Shown here: positions 33,510 through 43,586 of the stretch, in pieces
Layout of the letters: every line of letters begins with the position of its first letter
Position numbering within the stretch: position 1 is the stretch's first letter
Source: Streptomyces xanthophaeus
GTDB lineage: Bacteria; Actinomycetota; Actinomycetes; Streptomycetales; Streptomycetaceae
Assembly (NCBI RefSeq): GCF_030440515.1
Contig: NZ_CP076543.1
Coordinates: forward strand, 5,218,501-5,282,500
Direction of reading: 5' to 3'
Length of the DNA: 64,000 nucleotides
Translations under genes and position numbers: made by a program
Notes under the pieces: generated by a model
Told to the model about the DNA's origin: nothing
The model's database searches: none
The model's input: only the letters and a program-made list of their open reading frames with translations

Positions 33510-34442
33510 CTACTCCTTGTGGGAGAGGGCGCGGACGGTACGGGAGGGGCTGGGGCGTCCCAGCTGTTCGGCCATCCACACGCTCGTGGCGGTGAGGGCG
33601 GCCAGATCGACCCCGGTTTCGATGCCGAGGCCGTCGAGCATCCACACCAGGTCCTCGGTCGCGAGGTTGCCGGTGGCGCTCTTCGCGTACGGGCATCCGC
33701 CGAGGCCGCCCGCGGAGGCGTCGACGGTGGTCACGCCGTGCTGGAGCGCGGCGAGGGTGTTGGACAGGGCCTGGCCGTAGGTGTCGTGGAAGTGCACGCC
33801 GATCCGGTCGGTCGTGACTCCGGCCTCGTTCAGCGCGGCGAGCAGGGCCTGGACATGGCCCGGGGTGGCCACGCCGATCGTGTCGCCGAGGCTCAGCTCG
33901 TCACAGCCGAGGTCCAGCAGGGCCTTGGCGACGGAGACGACCTGGTGCACCGGGACCGGGCCCTCCCAGGGGTCGCCGAAGCACATCGAGAGATAGCCGC
34001 GGACGTGCGCGTCGCCCTCCTTGGCCCGGGCCACGACGGGCTCGAACATGGCGAGGGACTCGGCGACGGTGCGGTTGAGGTTGCGGGACGCGAAGGTCTC
34101 GGTGGCCGAGCCGAACACCGCGATACGGGTGGCCCCGAGGGCGAGCGCGCGGTCGAGGCCGCGCTCGTTGGGGACGAGGACGGGCAGATGCGCGTCGATG
34201 CCGGCGAGCTGCGGGAACAGCTGCTCCGCGTCGGCCAGTTGGGGCACCCACTTGGGGTGCACGAAGCTGGTGGCCTCGATGGTCGTCAGCCCGGCCGCGG
34301 CCAGGCGGTGGATGAACTCCGCCTTCACCTCGGTGGGTACGGCGCTCTTCTCGTTCTGCAGCCCGTCACGCGCGCCGACCTCGTGGATCCGGACCCGGGC
34401 CGGGAGGCCGGGGGCCGGGACGGTCATGGGCAGCCTGTTCAC
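33510..34442 (-). CDS. hmgL: Hydroxymethylglutaryl-CoA lyase
   Basis: Protein of 310 aa. The family markers are IHEVGARDGLQNE near residue 20 (catalytic Arg/Asp), TTIEATSFVHPKWVPQL, and the C-terminal loop GGLGGCPYAKSATGN with the active-site Cys. It cleaves HMG-CoA to acetyl-CoA and acetoacetate, the last step of leucine breakdown. The GTG start at 34442 overlaps the stop of the carboxylase alpha gene (GTGA), showing translational coupling; an in-frame ATG lies five codons inside. Confidence 0.94.
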   Translation of the reverse strand: MNRLPMTVPAPGLPARVRIHEVGARDGLQNEKSAVPTEVKAEFIHRLAAAGLTTIEATSFVHPKWVPQLADAEQLFPQLAGIDAHLPVLVPNERGLDRALALGATRIAVFGSATETFASRNLNRTVAESLAMFEPVVARAKEGDAHVRGYLSMCFGDPWEGPVPVHQVVSVAKALLDLGCDELSLGDTIGVATPGHVQALLAALNEAGVTTDRIGVHFHDTYGQALSNTLAALQHGVTTVDASAGGLGGCPYAKSATGNLATEDLVWMLDGLGIETGVDLAALTATSVWMAEQLGRPSPSRTVRALSHKE

Positions 34443-36481
34443 GCGGCCCCCTCCTCGTCCTCGTCGGGGGTGACCACGGCCAGGATCTGGTCCATGGCGA
34501 CCGTGCTCCCGGGCGTCACGTCCAGCTCGGTGACGGTGCCGGCGTGCGGGGCGGAGATGACGTGCTCCATCTTCATGGCCTCGACGACGAGCAGGCTCTG
34601 CCCGGCCGCGACCTTGTCACCGACGGCCACCTTGACGACGGTGACGGTGCCGGGCATGGGGGCGGCGAGGGTGTCGGCCCCTGCGCTTGCCGCGCCTTGA
34701 GCGGATACGGGGTCGTGGTGCTGGACGTGCCAGGAGTCGGCGTCGCGGCCGAGCCAGGTCCCCTCCGGGGAGGTGGCGTGGCTGAACCGGTGCGTGACGC
34801 CGTCGAGTTCGACGGTGACGGTGTCGGTGGTGCGGCTGATGATGCGGCCGCGGGTCGGTGCGCCGGGGCTCTGCCCCGGACCCCACGCCTCGATCGCCGG
34901 CGAGGCTGGAAGGGCGAACTCGGTGTCGGAGCCGGAAGGCCGGGTACGGACCTCCACCGGGTCCTGGCCGGGCAGGCGGAAGTGGTGCACCGTCCAGGCG
35001 GGGGTGCCGCCCAGGCGCCAGCCGCTGGCGGCGTCGAAGGGGTCGACCCATCCCTCCTGCTGCGGCTTCGCCGGGGGCTGCGCCAGCAGGGCTGCCGTGG
35101 CGTACACCTCGTCCGGCACCCCCTCCGGGAGGAGCGACGGCAGGTCCCGCTCCACCAGCCCGGTGTCCAGGTCGCCCGAGACCACGTCCGGGTGGGCCAG
35201 CAGCCTCCGGAGGAACCCGGCGTTGGTCTGGACGCCCAGGATCACCGTGTCCGCCAGTGCCGCCCGCAGCATCCGCAGGGCCGTCGGGCGGTCCGGGCCG
35301 TGGACGATGACCTTCGACAACATCGGGTCGTACGTGGAGCCCACCGGCACGCCCGCGGTCAGCCCGGAGTCGGTGCGCACCGCACCGCCCGAGGGCTCGG
35401 ACAGGGCCAGCACGGTGCCGCCGGACGGCAGGAACCCGCGCGCCGGGTCCTCCGCGCAGACGCGGGCCTCGATGGCGTGCCCCGTCAGCGTCACCTCGGA
35501 CTGCGTGAAGCCGAGGGGCGTGCCCGCGGCGACGCGCAGCTGCTGCTCCACCAGGTCCAGCCCGGTGATCAGCTCCGTCACCGGGTGCTCGACCTGGAGG
35601 CGGGTGTTCATCTCCATGAAGTAGTACGAGGAGGGGTCGCCGCCCGGCACGATGAACTCCACCGTGCCCGCGCCGACGTACCCGCAGGAGCGGGCCGCGT
35701 CGACCGCCGCCGCGCCCATCGCCGCACGGGTCTTCTCGTCGAGCAGGACCGAGGGGGCCTCCTCGATCACCTTCTGGTGCCGGCGCTGCAGCGAGCACTC
35801 GCGCTCGCCCAGGTGCACCACGTTCCCGTGGGCGTCCGCCAGCACCTGGATCTCGATGTGCCGCGGCCGGTCCACCCACCGCTCGACCAGCAGGGTGTCG
35901 TCGCCGAAGGACGACCGCGCCTCGCGGCGGGCCGCCGCGATCTCCTCGGCCAGCACCGCCTCGTCGCGTACCAGCCGCATGCCCTTGCCGCCGCCGCCCG
36001 CCGAGGGCTTGAGCAGCACCGGCATGCCGATCTCCGCCGCGGCGGAGACCAGTTCGGCATCGGTCAGGCCGCTGCCCGAGGAGCCGGGGACCACGGGCAC
36101 GCCCGCCGCCTTCACGGTCTCCTTGGCGCGGATCTTGTCGCCCATCAGGTTGATGGCGCTCGCCGGCGGCCCGATGAAGGCGAGGCCGGCGTCGGCGCAG
36201 GCCTGCGCGAAGGCCGCGTTCTCGGCGAGGAAGCCGTAGCCGGGGTGGACGGCCTCGGCGCCCGTCCGCTTCGCGGCATCCAGCAGCCGCTCCACCGACA
36301 GGTAGCTCTCGGCGGCCGCGGCCGGGCCGATCCGGACGGCCGTGTCGGCCTCCCGGACATGGCGGGCGTCCGCGTCGGCGTCGCTGAAGACGGCCACGGA
36401 GCGGATGCCGAGCTGCCGCAGGGTGCGGATGACCCGGACCGCGATCTCGCCCCGGTTCGCCACCAGAACAGTGCTGAACAT
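34439..36481 (-). CDS. Biotin carboxylase/carrier subunit of an acyl-CoA carboxylase
   Basis: Protein of 680 aa from ATG 36481 (MFSTVLVANRGEIAVRVIRT). The biotin carboxylase half has KPSAGGGGKGMRLV (ATP loop), EMNTRLQVEHPVTE and RVCAEDP. A middle linker is followed by a biotinyl domain with the modified Lys in EAMKMEHV near residue 637. It carboxylates biotin with bicarbonate and ATP. With the beta subunit and HMG-CoA lyase the set fits methylcrotonyl-CoA carboxylase of leucine catabolism, though Streptomyces carboxylases can accept several acyl-CoAs. An upstream GTG (36496) is possible. Confidence 0.93.
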   Translation of the reverse strand: MFSTVLVANRGEIAVRVIRTLRQLGIRSVAVFSDADADARHVREADTAVRIGPAAAAESYLSVERLLDAAKRTGAEAVHPGYGFLAENAAFAQACADAGLAFIGPPASAINLMGDKIRAKETVKAAGVPVVPGSSGSGLTDAELVSAAAEIGMPVLLKPSAGGGGKGMRLVRDEAVLAEEIAAARREARSSFGDDTLLVERWVDRPRHIEIQVLADAHGNVVHLGERECSLQRRHQKVIEEAPSVLLDEKTRAAMGAAAVDAARSCGYVGAGTVEFIVPGGDPSSYYFMEMNTRLQVEHPVTELITGLDLVEQQLRVAAGTPLGFTQSEVTLTGHAIEARVCAEDPARGFLPSGGTVLALSEPSGGAVRTDSGLTAGVPVGSTYDPMLSKVIVHGPDRPTALRMLRAALADTVILGVQTNAGFLRRLLAHPDVVSGDLDTGLVERDLPSLLPEGVPDEVYATAALLAQPPAKPQQEGWVDPFDAASGWRLGGTPAWTVHHFRLPGQDPVEVRTRPSGSDTEFALPASPAIEAWGPGQSPGAPTRGRIISRTTDTVTVELDGVTHRFSHATSPEGTWLGRDADSWHVQHHDPVSAQGAASAGADTLAAPMPGTVTVVKVAVGDKVAAGQSLLVVEAMKMEHVISAPHAGTVTELDVTPGSTVAMDQILAVVTPDEDEEGAA

Positions 36482-36497
36482 CAGTGAGGTCCTCACG

Positions 36498-38114
36498 TCA
36501 CATACGGAAGATGCCGAAGCCCGAGTCGCCCAGCGGGGCGTTCGCGCACGCGGTCAGGGCCAGTCCCAGCACCTGCCGGGTTTCCATCGGGTCGATGACC
36601 CCGTCGTCCCACAGCCGCGCGGTGGCGTAGTAGGCGTTGCCCTGCTCCTCGTACTGCGCGCGGACCGGGGCCTTGAAGGCCTCCTCGTCCTCGGCGGGCC
36701 ATTCCTGGCCCGCGCCCTCGATCTGGTCGCGCTTGACCGTCGCGAGCACCGAGGCCGCCTGCTCCCCGCCCATGACCGAGATCTTGGCGTTGGGCCACAT
36801 CCACAGGAAGCGGGGCGAGTACGCCCGGCCGCACATCGAGTAGTTGCCGGCGCCGTACGAGCCGCCGACCACCACCGTCAGCTTCGGCACCCGGGTGCAG
36901 GCCACCGCCGTCACCATCTTGGCGCCGTGCTTGGCGATGCCGCCGGCCTCGTAGTCCTTGCCGACCATGAAGCCGGAGATGTTCTGGAGGAAGAGGAGCG
37001 GGATGCCGCGCTGGTCGCACAGCTCGATGAAGTGCGCGCCCTTCTGCGCGGACTCGGCGAACAGAATGCCGTTGTTGGCGATGATGCCGACCGGGTGTCC
37101 GTGGATCCGGGCGAAGCCGGTGACCAGCGTCTGGCCGAACTCGGACTTGAACTCCTGGAAGCGGGAGCCGTCCACGATGCGGGCGATGATCTCGCGGGCG
37201 TCGTACGGGGTGCGCGAGTCGACCGGGACCGCGCCGTACAGCCCGTACGGGTCGACCTTGGGCTCTTCCGGAGCCTCGACCGACCAGGGCAGGGCCCCGC
37301 GCTCGGGCAGGGTCGCCACGATGTTCCGTACGATCCGCAGCGCGTGCGCGTCGTCCTCCGCGAGGTGGTCGGTCACGCCGGAGATCCGGGAGTGGACCTC
37401 ACCGCCGCCGAGCTCCTCGGCCGTGACCACCTCACCGGTGGCGGCCTTCACCAGCGGCGGGCCGCCGAGGAAGATCGTGCCCTGGTTGCGGACGATGACG
37501 GCCTCGTCACTCATGGCCGGCACGTACGCCCCGCCGGCCGTGCACGAGCCGAGGACGGCGGCGATCTGCGGGATGCCGGCCCCGGACATGCGGGCCTGGT
37601 TGTAGAAGATGCGGCCGAAGTGCTCCCGGTCGGGGAAGACCTCGTCCTGCATGGGGAGGAAGGCGCCGCCGGAGTCGACCAGGTAGAGGCAGGGGAGACG
37701 GTTCTCCAGGGCCACCTCCTGGGCGCGCAGGTGCTTCTTGACGGTCATCGGGTAGTACGTGCCGCCCTTGACGGTGGCGTCGTTCGCGACGATCACGCAC
37801 TCGCGGCCGCTGACCCGGCCGATGCCGGCGATGACCCCGGCGGCGGGGGCCGCGCCCCCGTACATGCCCTCGGCGGCCAGCGGGGCCAGCTCCAGGAAGG
37901 GTGACCCCGGGTCGAGGAGGGTGTCCACGCGGTCGCGCGGGAGGAGCTTCCCGCGGGCGGTGTGGCGGGCGCGGGCCTTCTCGCCGCCGCCGAGCCGGGC
38001 CGCGTCGAGCCGGGCGCGGAGGCCCTCGGTCAGCTCGCGGTGGGCGGCCTCGTTGGTCCGCCAGGCCTCGGACGCCGGGTCCGCGGCGCTCGTCAGCACT
38101 GGTGCCTGCTGCAT
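36498..38114 (-). CDS. accD1: Acyl-CoA carboxylase beta (carboxyltransferase) subunit
   Basis: Protein of 538 aa from ATG 38114 with AAGGGAG upstream. It shows the crotonase-like carboxyltransferase fold: [31 protein letters not shown] (acyl-CoA side), [16 protein letters not shown] (oxyanion loop), and [22 protein letters not shown] in the C-terminal half. It transfers CO2 from biotin to an acyl-CoA. First gene of the operon, 16 bp from the alpha subunit. Operators for the divergent TetR lie just upstream. Methylcrotonyl-CoA is the probable substrate. Confidence 0.93.
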   Translation of the reverse strand: MQQAPVLTSAADPASEAWRTNEAAHRELTEGLRARLDAARLGGGEKARARHTARGKLLPRDRVDTLLDPGSPFLELAPLAAEGMYGGAAPAAGVIAGIGRVSGRECVIVANDATVKGGTYYPMTVKKHLRAQEVALENRLPCLYLVDSGGAFLPMQDEVFPDREHFGRIFYNQARMSGAGIPQIAAVLGSCTAGGAYVPAMSDEAVIVRNQGTIFLGGPPLVKAATGEVVTAEELGGGEVHSRISGVTDHLAEDDAHALRIVRNIVATLPERGALPWSVEAPEEPKVDPYGLYGAVPVDSRTPYDAREIIARIVDGSRFQEFKSEFGQTLVTGFARIHGHPVGIIANNGILFAESAQKGAHFIELCDQRGIPLLFLQNISGFMVGKDYEAGGIAKHGAKMVTAVACTRVPKLTVVVGGSYGAGNYSMCGRAYSPRFLWMWPNAKISVMGGEQAASVLATVKRDQIEGAGQEWPAEDEEAFKAPVRAQYEEQGNAYYATARLWDDGVIDPMETRQVLGLALTACANAPLGDSGFGIFRM

Positions 38115-38156
38115 CGGTCGAGCTCCCTTGCTCGTTCCACTTGCTCGGTGCACGCT

Positions 38157-38172
38157 GTTAGTGAGCGTTAAC
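38157..38172. promoter_or_regulatory. TetR operator 1 in the acyl-CoA catabolism divergon
   Basis: GTTAGTGAGCGTTAAC has the form GTTA-N8-TAAC and closely resembles the site at 38187. It lies 43 bp before accD1. Confidence 0.75.
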
Positions 38173-38186
38173 GTGTATGGGCTCAG

Positions 38187-38202
38187 GTTAACGACCGCTA
38201 AC
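38187..38202. promoter_or_regulatory. TetR operator 2 in the acyl-CoA catabolism divergon
   Basis: GTTAACGACCGCTAAC is the inverted counterpart of site 1 (13 of 16 bases match). Centres are 30 bp apart, close to three helical turns, putting both dimers on one DNA face. It lies 24 bp before the TetR gene. Confidence 0.75.
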
Positions 38203-38225
38203 GGCCCTGTCTAGAATGGTTTCCC

Positions 38226-38804
38226 ATGAGCACCAGAGCGGCCGCACCCACCCGTCGCGAGCAGATCCTCAGTGAGGCCGCTCGTCTCTTCGCCGCGCGT
38301 GGATTCCACGGCGTGGGCGTCGACGAGATAGGGGCCGCGGTGGGCATCAGCGGCCCCGGCCTGTACCGGCACTTCGCGGGCAAGGACGCCATGCTCGCCG
38401 AACTGCTCGTCGGCATCAGCGAGCGGCTGCTGACCGGCGGCCGGCACCGTGTGGCGGAGGCGGCGGGCGAACCGGCCCGGGTGCTCTCCTCCCTCATCGA
38501 CGGCCACATCGACTTCGCGCTCGACGACCGGGCGCTGATCACCCTGCACGACCGCGAGCTCGACCGGCTCCGGGACGCCGACCGCAAGCTCGTACGGCAG
38601 CTGCAGCGCCAGTACGTGGAGCTGTGGGTGGAGGTCGTACGGGAACTGCACCCGGAGGTCGTCGAGGCGGAGGTACGGGTCGCCGTGCACGCGGTCTTCG
38701 GCCTGCTCAACTCCACCCCGCACCTGGCGGCCTTGGGACGCGAGGCGGTGGAATCGCTGCTGCGGCGCCTCGCGCACGGTGCGTTCGGGGCGCTGTCGGC
38801 ATGA
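38226..38804 (+). CDS. TetR-family regulator of branched acyl-CoA catabolism
   Basis: Protein of 192 aa. The N-terminal helix-turn-helix is clear (RREQILSEAARLFAARGFHGVGVDEIGAAVGISGPGLYRHF). The C-terminal part is a mostly helical ligand domain (FALDDRALITLHDRELDRL) like those of fatty-acyl-CoA-sensing TetR proteins. It is divergent from the carboxylase operon with two matching operators in the 111-bp gap, so it likely represses that operon and itself. The ligand may be an acyl-CoA intermediate of leucine breakdown; this is inferred from context. Confidence 0.92.
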   Translation: MSTRAAAPTRREQILSEAARLFAARGFHGVGVDEIGAAVGISGPGLYRHFAGKDAMLAELLVGISERLLTGGRHRVAEAAGEPARVLSSLIDGHIDFALDDRALITLHDRELDRLRDADRKLVRQLQRQYVELWVEVVRELHPEVVEAEVRVAVHAVFGLLNSTPHLAALGREAVESLLRRLAHGAFGALSA

Positions 38805-38869
38805 CCCGCGGCGTCCGCCGACCGGAATGGACGCGCCGCCTCCGCCCCGGCGGCGGCAGAATGGCCCGT

Positions 38870-39673
38870 ATGCCGAAGCCGATAGAGACGCCCGTTCCCA
38901 CCCGCGCCGAACTCATCGACCACCTGGTCCGGACCCGGATCGCGGGGCAGGTCGCCACGCCGCGCGACAACAACCTGAGCCACTACCGGAAGCTCGCCAA
39001 CGGTGACCGGCACTACTGGCTCGGCCTGGAACTGGGTGACCGCTGGACCGACGAGCAGGACGTGCTCGCGGTGATGGCGGAGCGGTGCGGCGTCGTGGAC
39101 GACCCCGAGGTCCGCTTCGGCCAGGACACCATCGACCCCGAACTGACGGTGGCCGGCCTGGACCGGCTGGCGGCGCGGCTGCGCAAGGCGGCGCTCGACC
39201 GGCAGAGCGTGCTCTTCGCCACCGGCCACCCGGGCGGCCTCCTGGACGTCCACCGGGTGACGGCGGCGGCCCTGCGGGCGGCGGGCTGCGAGATCGTCGT
39301 CATCCCGCAGGGCCTGGTGGCGGACGAGGGCTCGGTGTGGCAGTTCGCCGACGTCGCGGTCCTGGAGCGGGGCGCGACGCTGTGGCACACCCACTCGCCG
39401 GAGCCGATGGCCGCGATCCTGGACGGCCTCGCGGCCGAGAACCGCCCGCTGCCGGACCTGGTCGTGGCCGACCACGGCTGGGCGGGCTGCGCGGCCCAGC
39501 GCGGCCTGGACGCGGTGGGCTACGCGGACTGCAACGACCCGGCCCTGTTCATCGGCGAGGCGGAGGGCACCCTCCAGGTGACGATCCCCCTGGACGACCA
39601 CGTCCGCGACCCGCGCTTCTACGACCCGATGGTCGCCTACTTCCTGGACGCGGCGGGCCTGCTGGGCGCGTAG
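38870..39673 (+). CDS. Phosphatase-like conserved hypothetical protein
   Basis: Protein of 267 aa from ATG 38870; ATG 38861 is also in frame. Blocks that look conserved are DNNLSHYRKLANGDRHYWLGLEL, LFATGHPGGLLDVHR, LWHTHSPEPMAAIL, LVVADHGWAGCAAQRGLDAVGYADCNDPALFIGEA. The His and Asp residues in TGHPGG, HTHSPEP and ADHGW could bind metal. I recall close actinobacterial homologues annotated simply as phosphatase, without experimental support. No signal peptide. A hairpin follows. Confidence 0.75.
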   Translation: MPKPIETPVPTRAELIDHLVRTRIAGQVATPRDNNLSHYRKLANGDRHYWLGLELGDRWTDEQDVLAVMAERCGVVDDPEVRFGQDTIDPELTVAGLDRLAARLRKAALDRQSVLFATGHPGGLLDVHRVTAAALRAAGCEIVVIPQGLVADEGSVWQFADVAVLERGATLWHTHSPEPMAAILDGLAAENRPLPDLVVADHGWAGCAAQRGLDAVGYADCNDPALFIGEAEGTLQVTIPLDDHVRDPRFYDPMVAYFLDAAGLLGA

Positions 39674-39691
39674 CGCGGCGGACGCGGAGAA

Positions 39692-39718
39692 GCCCCGACC
39701 GGCGGTTCCGGCCGGGGC
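39692..39718 (+). terminator. Hairpin after the phosphatase-like gene
   Basis: GCCCCGACCGG pairs with CCGGCCGGGGC with one mismatch around a 5-nt loop, 19 bp after the stop, between two converging genes. Confidence 0.55.
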
Positions 39719-39756
39719 CCGGTCCGGCTGGGTGGACCGGGCGCCGACCGCGTGGT

Positions 39757-40224
39757 TCAGCCCTGCTGCGCGGCCGGGCGTACGTAACTCACTTCGGGCG
39801 GGTCTTGGGGGAGGAACCCCTTCGTGCCGTCCTCCTGCGAGAAGACCACGAGGTAGACCTTGCACGGCTTGCCGGTGGCGGGTCCCTGATAGTCGAACCT
39901 GATCCCCGGCCTCTCGTCGGGGTAGGTGTCGAAGACCCATGCCGCCGGCCCGGTGTACGAACGACCCGCCGCATCGGTGGACTGCCCGCAGTCCTGTCCG
40001 GGCCGTGTCACCCCTTCCAGGTCCGCGGAACCGTCGGCCCGAACCGTCAGACGACCGCCGTCCGAGCCCTGCCAGGTCCCCTCCACATCGGTGGCCGCGA
40101 GCGGGGACTCACGGTCCTCGCCGAGGTCTGCCAGGAATGCGACCGGCAAGGCGACCAGCAAGGCCAGGACGAGCCCTGCCCCGCCCATGAACCACCAGAG
40201 GGGCCGTCGGGGGCGGTTGCTCAT
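39757..40224 (-). CDS. Membrane-anchored protein, function unknown
   Basis: Protein of 155 aa from ATG 40224 with AAGGAG upstream. A basic start (MSNRPRRPLWWF) precedes one membrane helix (about 13-33). The exported domain begins VEGTWQGSDGGRLTVRADGSADLEGV, a lipocalin-like or META-like strand pattern seen in many small actinobacterial surface proteins. Two cysteines (QDCGQ and KPCKVYLVVF) could form a disulfide. No family assigned. Confidence 0.75.
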   Translation of the reverse strand: MSNRPRRPLWWFMGGAGLVLALLVALPVAFLADLGEDRESPLAATDVEGTWQGSDGGRLTVRADGSADLEGVTRPGQDCGQSTDAAGRSYTGPAAWVFDTYPDERPGIRFDYQGPATGKPCKVYLVVFSQEDGTKGFLPQDPPEVSYVRPAAQQG

Positions 40225-40345
40225 CGAGTGCTCCTTCTTGTATGCGCCTTCGCCGGAGCGCGTCGGTGTGACCGGCAACGGGGGCTCCACGGGGCCTGTT
40301 CGACCTGTCGCACCGGTTGTCAGTGGTGGTCGTTACGGTCGCCGT

Positions 40346-41191
40346 ATGCCGAAGCCCGCGAAGACGTACAACCCGCTGTCCGTACTGGCCGACGATACCC
40401 AAGGCCGGTCCCTCGGGCTGGAGTTGCCGCCCGGTGCGCTCATCGACAGGCCCGGCCGGCGGGGGTGGTGGAAGGAGCCCCGGCCGTTGCTGTGGGTGTC
40501 CGACGAAGCCGTGGGGGTCGGGGCGCTCGCCGCTCACCGCACTCCCGCGCTCGCGGCCGCCGGGCTGCAGGCCGTGCTGCTCCAGGGGCGGCGCGGGCTG
40601 GAACGGTGGTGGGAGGACCGGGAGTTCTCGCCGGAGCGGATGTCCGACCCCGACGACCACCACGTCGAGCCGGTGCTGCGCGAGTTCTGGGGCGCGGTGG
40701 TGCCCGACACCGAGGAGGGGGAGGAAGGGGAGGAGCTCATCGCTCCCTTCGGCCGGGACTGGCCCGGGCTCGCGCAGTCGGAGGACGGGCCGGATCCGGA
40801 GGAGGTCGCCTGCGGGCTCGCGGACGCGCTGATCGCGAGCGGTTTCCTGCCGAGCCCGCGGCTCGCGCTGGTCCCCGCGGGCCGCGGGGCCGACGTACCG
40901 ACCGAGATGGGCTGGTGCGGCCCGACCAACCACGAGAACGACACCGCCCTGATCAGCGCGGTCCTGCGCTCCTGGGAGGACCGCTTCGGCGCCCGCGTCG
41001 TCGCCCTCGGCTTCGACGAGCTCCACATGTCCGTGGCGGCCCCGCCGCGTACGGTCGCCCGCGCGCTCCCCGTCGCGGCGGAGCACTTCGCCTTCTCGCC
41101 CGACAACATCTGGCAGGGCTCCGGCAGCATCCGCGCCTACGCCGGCGAGGCCGTCACCGGCAGCAACCACTGGGGCTTCTGGTGGGACTGA
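40346..41191 (+). CDS. DUF4253 protein
   Basis: Protein of 281 aa from ATG 40346. The C-terminal third carries the DUF4253 pattern: VPTEMGWCGPTNHENDTA, then LRSWEDRFGARVVALGFDELHMSVAAPP, ending with the characteristic NHWGFWWD. The N-terminal part is variable. No signal peptide or membrane segment. The family is widespread in Streptomyces and its biochemical role is not established. Confidence 0.82.
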   Translation: MPKPAKTYNPLSVLADDTQGRSLGLELPPGALIDRPGRRGWWKEPRPLLWVSDEAVGVGALAAHRTPALAAAGLQAVLLQGRRGLERWWEDREFSPERMSDPDDHHVEPVLREFWGAVVPDTEEGEEGEELIAPFGRDWPGLAQSEDGPDPEEVACGLADALIASGFLPSPRLALVPAGRGADVPTEMGWCGPTNHENDTALISAVLRSWEDRFGARVVALGFDELHMSVAAPPRTVARALPVAAEHFAFSPDNIWQGSGSIRAYAGEAVTGSNHWGFWWD

Positions 41192-41206
41192 GCAGCCGGG
41201 CGGACG

Positions 41207-42085
41207 TCACGCACGCGGGACGCGTACGACACCCTCCTGGATGACCGTCACGGCCAGCCGGCCGTCCTGCGTCCAGATGCGGGCCTGGCCGAGGCCCCGG
41301 CCGGCGGCCGCCGAGGGCGACTCCTGGTCGTACAGCAGCCACTCGTCCGCGCGGAAGGGCCGGTGGAACCACATCGCGTGGTCCAGCGAGGCACCGACCA
41401 CGTCGCCCACCGCCCAGCCGCCCCGTCCGTGCGCGAGCAGGACCGAGTCCAGCAGGGTCATGTCGGAGACGTAGGTGGCGAGGCAGGTGTGCAGCAGCGG
41501 ATCGGCGCTGTCCAGCTTGCCGGCCGTACGGAACCACACCTGCGAGCGCGGCTCCACCGGCTCGCCGACGCTGCCCCAGGGCGGGGTCGTCGCGTAGCGC
41601 AGGTCCACCGCCTCCCGCGTCTCGATCAGCCGCTCCACCGTGCCGGGGTCGCGGAAGATCTCGCGGTACGCGGGCAGCGACTCGGCCGCGGTGGGCAGGG
41701 ACTCCGGGTCCGGGGCGGACGGCATGGCGACCTGGTGGTCGAGGCCGTCCTCGTACGTCTGGAAGGACGCGGAGAGGTGGAAGATCGGCTGGCCGTGCTG
41801 GACGGCGACGACCCGGCGCGTGGTGAAGGAGCGCCCGTCGCGGATCCGGTCCACCGAGTAGACGATGGGCGCGGAGGTGTCCCCGGTGCGCAGGAAGTAG
41901 GAGTGCAGCGAGTGCGCGATGCGGTCCGCGGGGACGGTCCGGCCGGCCGCGACCAGAGCCTGGGCCGCGACCTGACCGCCGAAGACGCGCGGTACCAGCG
42001 AAGGACGGCTGGTACCGCGGAAGATGTTCTCCTCGATCTGCTCCAGGTCGAGCAGATCGAGGAGCGTCGTCAGTGCGTCGTTCAT
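41207..42085 (-). CDS. Acyl-CoA thioesterase II (TesB type)
   Basis: Protein of 292 aa, the full length of bacterial TesB. It has two hot-dog domains: FGGQVAAQALVAAGRTVP and SLHSYFLRTGDTSAPIVYSVDRIRDGRSFTTRRV in the first, and YVSDMTLLDSVLLAHG plus LDHAMWFHRPFRADEWLLYDQESPSAAAGRGLG in the second. It hydrolyses medium- to long-chain acyl-CoA. It lies 26 bp after an acyl-CoA dehydrogenase in the same direction, so the two likely act together in fatty-acyl metabolism. No good ribosome site precedes the ATG. Confidence 0.93.
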   Translation of the reverse strand: MNDALTTLLDLLDLEQIEENIFRGTSRPSLVPRVFGGQVAAQALVAAGRTVPADRIAHSLHSYFLRTGDTSAPIVYSVDRIRDGRSFTTRRVVAVQHGQPIFHLSASFQTYEDGLDHQVAMPSAPDPESLPTAAESLPAYREIFRDPGTVERLIETREAVDLRYATTPPWGSVGEPVEPRSQVWFRTAGKLDSADPLLHTCLATYVSDMTLLDSVLLAHGRGGWAVGDVVGASLDHAMWFHRPFRADEWLLYDQESPSAAAGRGLGQARIWTQDGRLAVTVIQEGVVRVPRA

Positions 42086-42111
42086 GGGGGAAGGGTAGGT
42101 GCCCGAATCCC

Positions 42112-43269
<1,158 letters not shown>

Positions 43270-43586
43270 AGCCGGCTCCCTTCGGTCGCGGCGGTCCGCC
43301 GCCATGCCTAAGCGCTTGCTCAGGCTAAGTTACCGGCCAGTCAAACTGGCTGTCCAGAGTGGAGGCGCAGCAGAAAGCGTGGGGTGGCTCACCCCGGCCG
43401 TCCCGGCGCGACCCCGAGGGTGACCCCGGGGGTGCCCCCGGAGGTGTTCCGGGCAGCGGTCCCGGCGGCGGTCCCGGCGGAGGGGGTTCGTCCGCGCCGC
43501 GGTGGCCGGAATGTGGCCTGAATGCGCTCAAGAATGCCTTGTTCGTGGTCTCACGTACCGATTCGCCCTCCCCTAATCTGCCCGGC
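43270..43586. promoter_or_regulatory. Divergent upstream region, acyl-CoA dehydrogenase and hypothetical
   Basis: This 317-bp gap contains no gene I can support. Near the dehydrogenase lies CCTAAGCGCTTGCTCAGG, then GCCAGT-CAA-ACTGGC (43336-43350), a possible operator. The middle (43420-43490) is a low-complexity GGTCCCGGCGG-like repeat. A possible promoter (TTGTTC, then TAATCT at about 43574) faces the gene at 43587. Confidence 0.4.

Noticed and set aside
43359..43586. N-terminal extension of the gene at 43587
   Set aside because: The added residues are Gly/Pro low-complexity and no ribosome site precedes them; MPLFRRAKK at 43587 is a more natural start.
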